A stretch of DNA of 37,516 bases from an uncultured Hyphomicrobiales bacterium (GTDB lineage: Bacteria; Pseudomonadota; Alphaproteobacteria; Rhizobiales; Xanthobacteraceae), in assembly GCA_903892675.1 (NCBI GenBank), contig CAITJJ010000292.1, forward strand, positions 1 through 37,516, read 5' to 3'. A program made the translations under genes and the position numbers. Positions 34,699 to 37,516 of the stretch are shown here, piece after piece (positions within the stretch are counted from its first letter, which is position 1; each line of letters opens with the position of its first letter). The notes beneath the pieces are model-generated. The model was not told where the DNA came from and did no database searches. It was given only the letters and a program-made list of their open reading frames with translations.

Positions 34699-35751
34699 AT
34701 GGAAGAAGCCCTTCAAAGCACTGGCATGGGGATAAAGCCGCTTATTCGCGTCCTGCAAGGTCAGCGCGAAGAGATTCCGCCGGTCTGGATGATGCGACAG
34801 GCGGGCCGGTATCTGCCGGAATACCGGCAGGTTCGTGAGAAGGCGGGCGGATTTCTCGACCTTTGTTTCAATCCGGAACTTGCTGCCGAAGTAACGCTGC
34901 AACCTGTCCGCAGGTTCGGCTTCGATGCGGCGATTTTGTTTTCGGATATTTTAATTCTGCCGTTGGCGCTCGGCCGCAAGGTTGAATTTCTGGCCGGTGA
35001 AGGTCCAAAGCTTGAGTCGATGCTGGATGGCGAAGCCCTCAAGGGCATGCGTGATCGCGCCGACACGAATATTCTGACGCCGATCTATGAAACGGTAAGC
35101 CGGGTTAAATCGGCGCTCGACGACAAGACAACGCTGATCGGGTTTTGTGGTGCTCCCTGGACAGTCGCGACCTATATGGTTGCCGGCGAAGCGACATCCG
35201 ATCAGGCGCCGGCGCGGCTGTTTGCCTACCGCGATCCAGACAATTTTTCACGGTTGATCGAGCGTCTGGTGCGCGGGTCAATCGACTATCTTGTCGGCCA
35301 GCTGAAAGCCGGCGCGGAAGTCGTGCAGATTTTCGATACCTGGGCGGGTGTGTTGCCGCCGGAAGAATTTGATCGCTGGTGCATTCAACCGACACAGAAG
35401 ATTGTCGAAGGCGTGCGGGCGCAAATGCCGGGCACCAAGATCATCGGCTTTCCGCGCGGCGCCGGCGCCATGGCGCTGCCTTATGCGGAACTCACCGGTG
35501 TCGATGGGCTGGGCCTCGACTGGATGTTCCCGCGCAGTCTGGCGCGCGATATTTTGCAGCCGCATGTTGCGGTGCAGGGCAATGTCGATCCGCTGGCCTT
35601 GCTGGCCGGCGGCGCGGCCCTCGACCGCGAAGTAGATGACGTCATGACCCTTGCTGACGGGCCGCTGATCTTCAATCTCGGTCACGGCATTCTGCCCGCA
35701 ACGCCGATCGAGCACGTCGAACGCATGCTCAAGCGCGTGCGGGGCGCATAG
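34699..35751 (+). CDS. hemE: Uroporphyrinogen decarboxylase
   Basis: Decarboxylates four acetate side chains of uroporphyrinogen III to give coproporphyrinogen III in heme synthesis. The 350 residues contain [22 protein letters not shown] (substrate Arg region, about 26-47), [28 protein letters not shown] (catalytic Asp), the [15 protein letters not shown] segment, [40 protein letters not shown] and [11 protein letters not shown], as in all HemE. It is the first gene to the right of the putative origin, and a CtrA-like box overlaps its start codon, so its transcription may be linked to the cell cycle. hemJ follows after 14 bp. Confidence 0.98.
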   Translation: MEEALQSTGMGIKPLIRVLQGQREEIPPVWMMRQAGRYLPEYRQVREKAGGFLDLCFNPELAAEVTLQPVRRFGFDAAILFSDILILPLALGRKVEFLAGEGPKLESMLDGEALKGMRDRADTNILTPIYETVSRVKSALDDKTTLIGFCGAPWTVATYMVAGEATSDQAPARLFAYRDPDNFSRLIERLVRGSIDYLVGQLKAGAEVVQIFDTWAGVLPPEEFDRWCIQPTQKIVEGVRAQMPGTKIIGFPRGAGAMALPYAELTGVDGLGLDWMFPRSLARDILQPHVAVQGNVDPLALLAGGAALDREVDDVMTLADGPLIFNLGHGILPATPIEHVERMLKRVRGA

Positions 35752-35765
35752 GGTAGTACGCCGCC

Positions 35766-36188
35766 ATGTACCTCTGGATCAAAGCCTTGCACGTCATCGC
35801 GGTCATCTCGTGGATGGCCGGCATGCTCTATCTGCCGCGGCTGTTCGTCTATCACTGCGCCGCCGAGCCGGGATCGACACAGGCCAAGACCTTTGAGGTG
35901 ATGGAGCATCGTTTGCTCACATACATCATGGGTCCGGCGATGGGCGTGAGCCTGATCCTGGGCTTCGTCCTGATGCTGCAGGGACAGTTGCTGAGTGCCG
36001 GCTGGCTCCACGCCAAGCTGGTGCTGGTCGTCGCGATGATTGGGATGCACGCGTTTCTGGGCCGGTGGGCGGCCGATTTTCGCATGAACCGGAATACGCG
36101 CAGCCAGAAATTCTATCGCATAATCAACGAAGTACCCACAATATTGATGATTGTAATCGTCATTCTCGTGGTGGTGAAGCCGTTTTAG
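35766..36188 (+). CDS. hemJ: Protoporphyrinogen oxidase HemJ
   Basis: Oxygen-independent-type membrane protoporphyrinogen IX oxidase used by most alphaproteobacteria in place of HemG or HemY. The 140 residues form four membrane helices: YLWIKALHVIAVISWMAGMLYLPRLFVYH (with the conserved His of KALHV), YIMGPAMGVSLILGFVLML, the GWLHAKLVLVVAMIGMHAFLG segment (conserved Lys), and NEVPTILMIVIVILVVVKPF. It lies 14 bp after hemE and is almost surely cotranscribed with it, pairing two heme steps next to the origin. The ribosome site is weak. Confidence 0.95.
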   Translation: MYLWIKALHVIAVISWMAGMLYLPRLFVYHCAAEPGSTQAKTFEVMEHRLLTYIMGPAMGVSLILGFVLMLQGQLLSAGWLHAKLVLVVAMIGMHAFLGRWAADFRMNRNTRSQKFYRIINEVPTILMIVIVILVVVKPF

Positions 36189-36522
36189 TTGTCGTCACGG
36201 GCCCGCCAGAAATTGCTTGGAGCAGGCGCCGTGAAAACACCACTTTGGGCGCTCTTGATGGCGTTGTCGCGGCGACCCCTTGCGCGCAAGCGCCGTGTCT
36301 CTTATGTTGCAACCATCCCACCGAACGCAGGCGGATGCAGTCGCGTACCGGAACCGAATCGTTCGGATCGGTAGAAAGCATCGGGCCCAATTCCCAAAGC
36401 GATTTGGGACCTCTTCCCAAAGCGCCCTCCTTCAATCCAGACCTGCGATCCCTACCTCTCTTTAGCCGGCCCCGGTCTTTTATTTTTATGACCCCGCCGG
36501 ATTCCCATAGGACCTAACCCGC
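36189..36522 (+). promoter_or_regulatory. Long rho leader region with a C/T-rich segment
   Basis: 334 bp without a convincing gene between hemJ and rho. Its second half (about 36405-36490) is C/T-rich and G-poor on the sense strand, ending in a T-rich run (CTTTTATTTTT, 36477-36487), the composition expected of Rho-utilisation sites. In E. coli rho is autoregulated by Rho-dependent termination in its leader. A hairpin and a direct repeat lie at 36391-36424. The composition is visible; autoregulation is inferred. Confidence 0.45.
36392..36409 (+). other. Hairpin and direct repeat in the rho leader
   Basis: Perfect 7-bp stem TCCCAAA (36392-36398) / TTTGGGA (36403-36409) closed by a GCGA tetraloop. 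The left arm is part of TTCCCAAAGCG (36391-36401), which recurs exactly at 36414-36424, so the right arm could pair with either copy and form alternative structures. Confidence 0.6.
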
Positions 36523-37516
36523 ATGCGGGAAATGAAACTCCAGGACCTCAAGTCCAAGACGCCTGCCGAACTGTTGTCGTTCGCAGAAGAGCACCAGGTC
36601 GAAAACGCCAGCACCTTGCGCAAGCAGGAACTGATGTTCGCCATCCTGAAGCAGCTCGCGACGCAGGAAATCGACATTATCGGCGAAGGCGTCGTCGAGG
36701 TTCTCTCCGACGGCTTCGGCTTTTTGCGATCGCCGGAATCGAACTACCTGTCCGGCCCCGACGATATTTACGTATCGCCATCGCAGATTCGCCGCTTCGG
36801 CTTGCGCACCGGCGACACCGTCGAAGGCCAGATCCGCTCGCCGAAAGATGGCGAACGCTACTTCGCGCTGCTCAAGGTCAACACGATCAATTTCGAGGAC
36901 CCGGAGAAGGCGCGCCACAAGATCAATTTCGACAATCTGACACCACTCTATCCCGATACGCGGCTGCGGATGGAGCATGACGATCCGACCAAGAAAGACT
37001 TGTCGGCCCGCGTCATCGATATCGTTGCGCCGATTGGCAAGGGCCAGCGCGCGCTGATCGTGTCGCCGCCGCGCACCGGCAAAACCGTGCTGTTGCAGAA
37101 TATCGCGCACGCCATCACCGCCAATCATCCGGAATGCTATCTGATCGTGCTGCTGATCGACGAACGTCCGGAAGAAGTCACCGACATGCAGCGTTCGGTG
37201 AAGGGCGAAGTCGTCTCCTCGACCTTCGACGAACCGGCGACGCGCCACGTGGCGGTTGCCGAAATGGTGATCGAAAAGGCCAAACGCCTGGTCGAACACG
37301 GCCGCGATGTCGTCATTCTGCTCGATTCGATCACCCGCCTCGGCCGAGCCTACAACACCGTGGTGCCGTCATCCGGCAAGGTGCTGACCGGCGGCGTCGA
37401 TGCCAATGCGTTGCAGCGGCCGAAGCGCTTCTTCGGCGCCGCGCGTAACATCGAGGAAGGCGGCTCGCTGACCATCATCGCCACCGCGCTGATCGATACC
37501 GGCTCGCGCATGGACG
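36523..37516 (+). CDS. rho: Transcription termination factor Rho, 3' end outside the window
   Basis: Hexameric RNA helicase that ends transcription. The 331 codons visible hold the N-terminal helical part ([20 protein letters not shown]), the RNA-binding cold-shock-like domain ([39 protein letters not shown]), and the ATPase core with [20 protein letters not shown] (Walker A, about 173-192), [33 protein letters not shown] (Walker B) and the Q-loop region up to [11 protein letters not shown]. About 90 more residues are expected to the right. ATG 36523 gives the family N-terminus; ATG 36532 is an alternative. Its position after hemE-hemJ is one I recall from relatives. Confidence 0.98.
   Translation, partial: MREMKLQDLKSKTPAELLSFAEEHQVENASTLRKQELMFAILKQLATQEIDIIGEGVVEVLSDGFGFLRSPESNYLSGPDDIYVSPSQIRRFGLRTGDTVEGQIRSPKDGERYFALLKVNTINFEDPEKARHKINFDNLTPLYPDTRLRMEHDDPTKKDLSARVIDIVAPIGKGQRALIVSPPRTGKTVLLQNIAHAITANHPECYLIVLLIDERPEEVTDMQRSVKGEVVSSTFDEPATRHVAVAEMVIEKAKRLVEHGRDVVILLDSITRLGRAYNTVVPSSGKVLTGGVDANALQRPKRFFGAARNIEEGGSLTIIATALIDTGSRMD

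Overview
This window reads as core chromosome of a high-GC alphaproteobacterium of the order Hyphomicrobiales (Rhizobiales), most like the Bradyrhizobium / Xanthobacteraceae group. This is inferred from protein style, the gene order (hrcA-grpE-dnaK; hisB-DUF2628-hisHAFE-coaA; hslVU; smr-mltA-tim44 / fxsA-secB / dnaQ-coaE-maf-ppsR / hemE-hemJ-rho), GANTC sites, and short intergenic palindromes familiar from these genomes. No rRNA, tRNA, CRISPR array, transposase, integrase or prophage was seen. No clearly new multi-gene system is evident; most of the interest is in regulatory DNA, a probable replication origin and one small low-GC patch.

1-9.7 kb: a heat-shock block on the minus strand (hrcA, grpE, dnaK; dnaK runs off the left edge) with an uncharacterised exported protein between grpE and dnaK. 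An exact match to the alphaproteobacterial RpoH promoter consensus lies upstream of dnaK and a near match upstream of grpE. Divergent from hrcA are rph, rdgB and hemW, then an LpoA-like periplasmic-binding lipoprotein divergent from rsmI-yraN (the same neighbourhood as E. coli yraL-yraM-yraN).

9.7-19.8 kb: two chemoreceptors (minus strand) are interleaved with gshB, a 57-aa small protein, a comM-type AAA+ ATPase, a hybrid histidine kinase with one degenerate and one intact receiver, and an OlsB-like ornithine lipid acyltransferase.

19.8-26.5 kb: a compact minus-strand histidine operon (hisB, DUF2628, hisH, hisA, hisF, hisE) ends in coaA, with 4-bp start/stop overlaps in the middle. The HslVU protease pair diverges from it.

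26.5-27.64 kb: a visibly AT-richer accessory patch separates hslU from smr. It holds a small plus-strand gene, a GIY-YIG-like gene that overlaps it antisense by 128 bp, and a small ORF whose frame is disrupted by three perfect copies of an 8-bp unit.

27.6-37.5 kb: smr, mltA and tim44 on the minus strand; fxsA and secB on the plus strand; then dnaQ, coaE, maf and ppsR on the minus strand (no aroE between maf and coaE). The ppsR-hemE gap (34347-34698) has the hallmarks of the chromosomal origin, as in Caulobacter where oriC lies between hemE and the ppsR homologue RP001. Genes on both sides point away from it. To the right follow hemE, hemJ and rho. Rho is cut by the window edge and has a 334-nt, partly C/T-rich leader that may support autoregulation.
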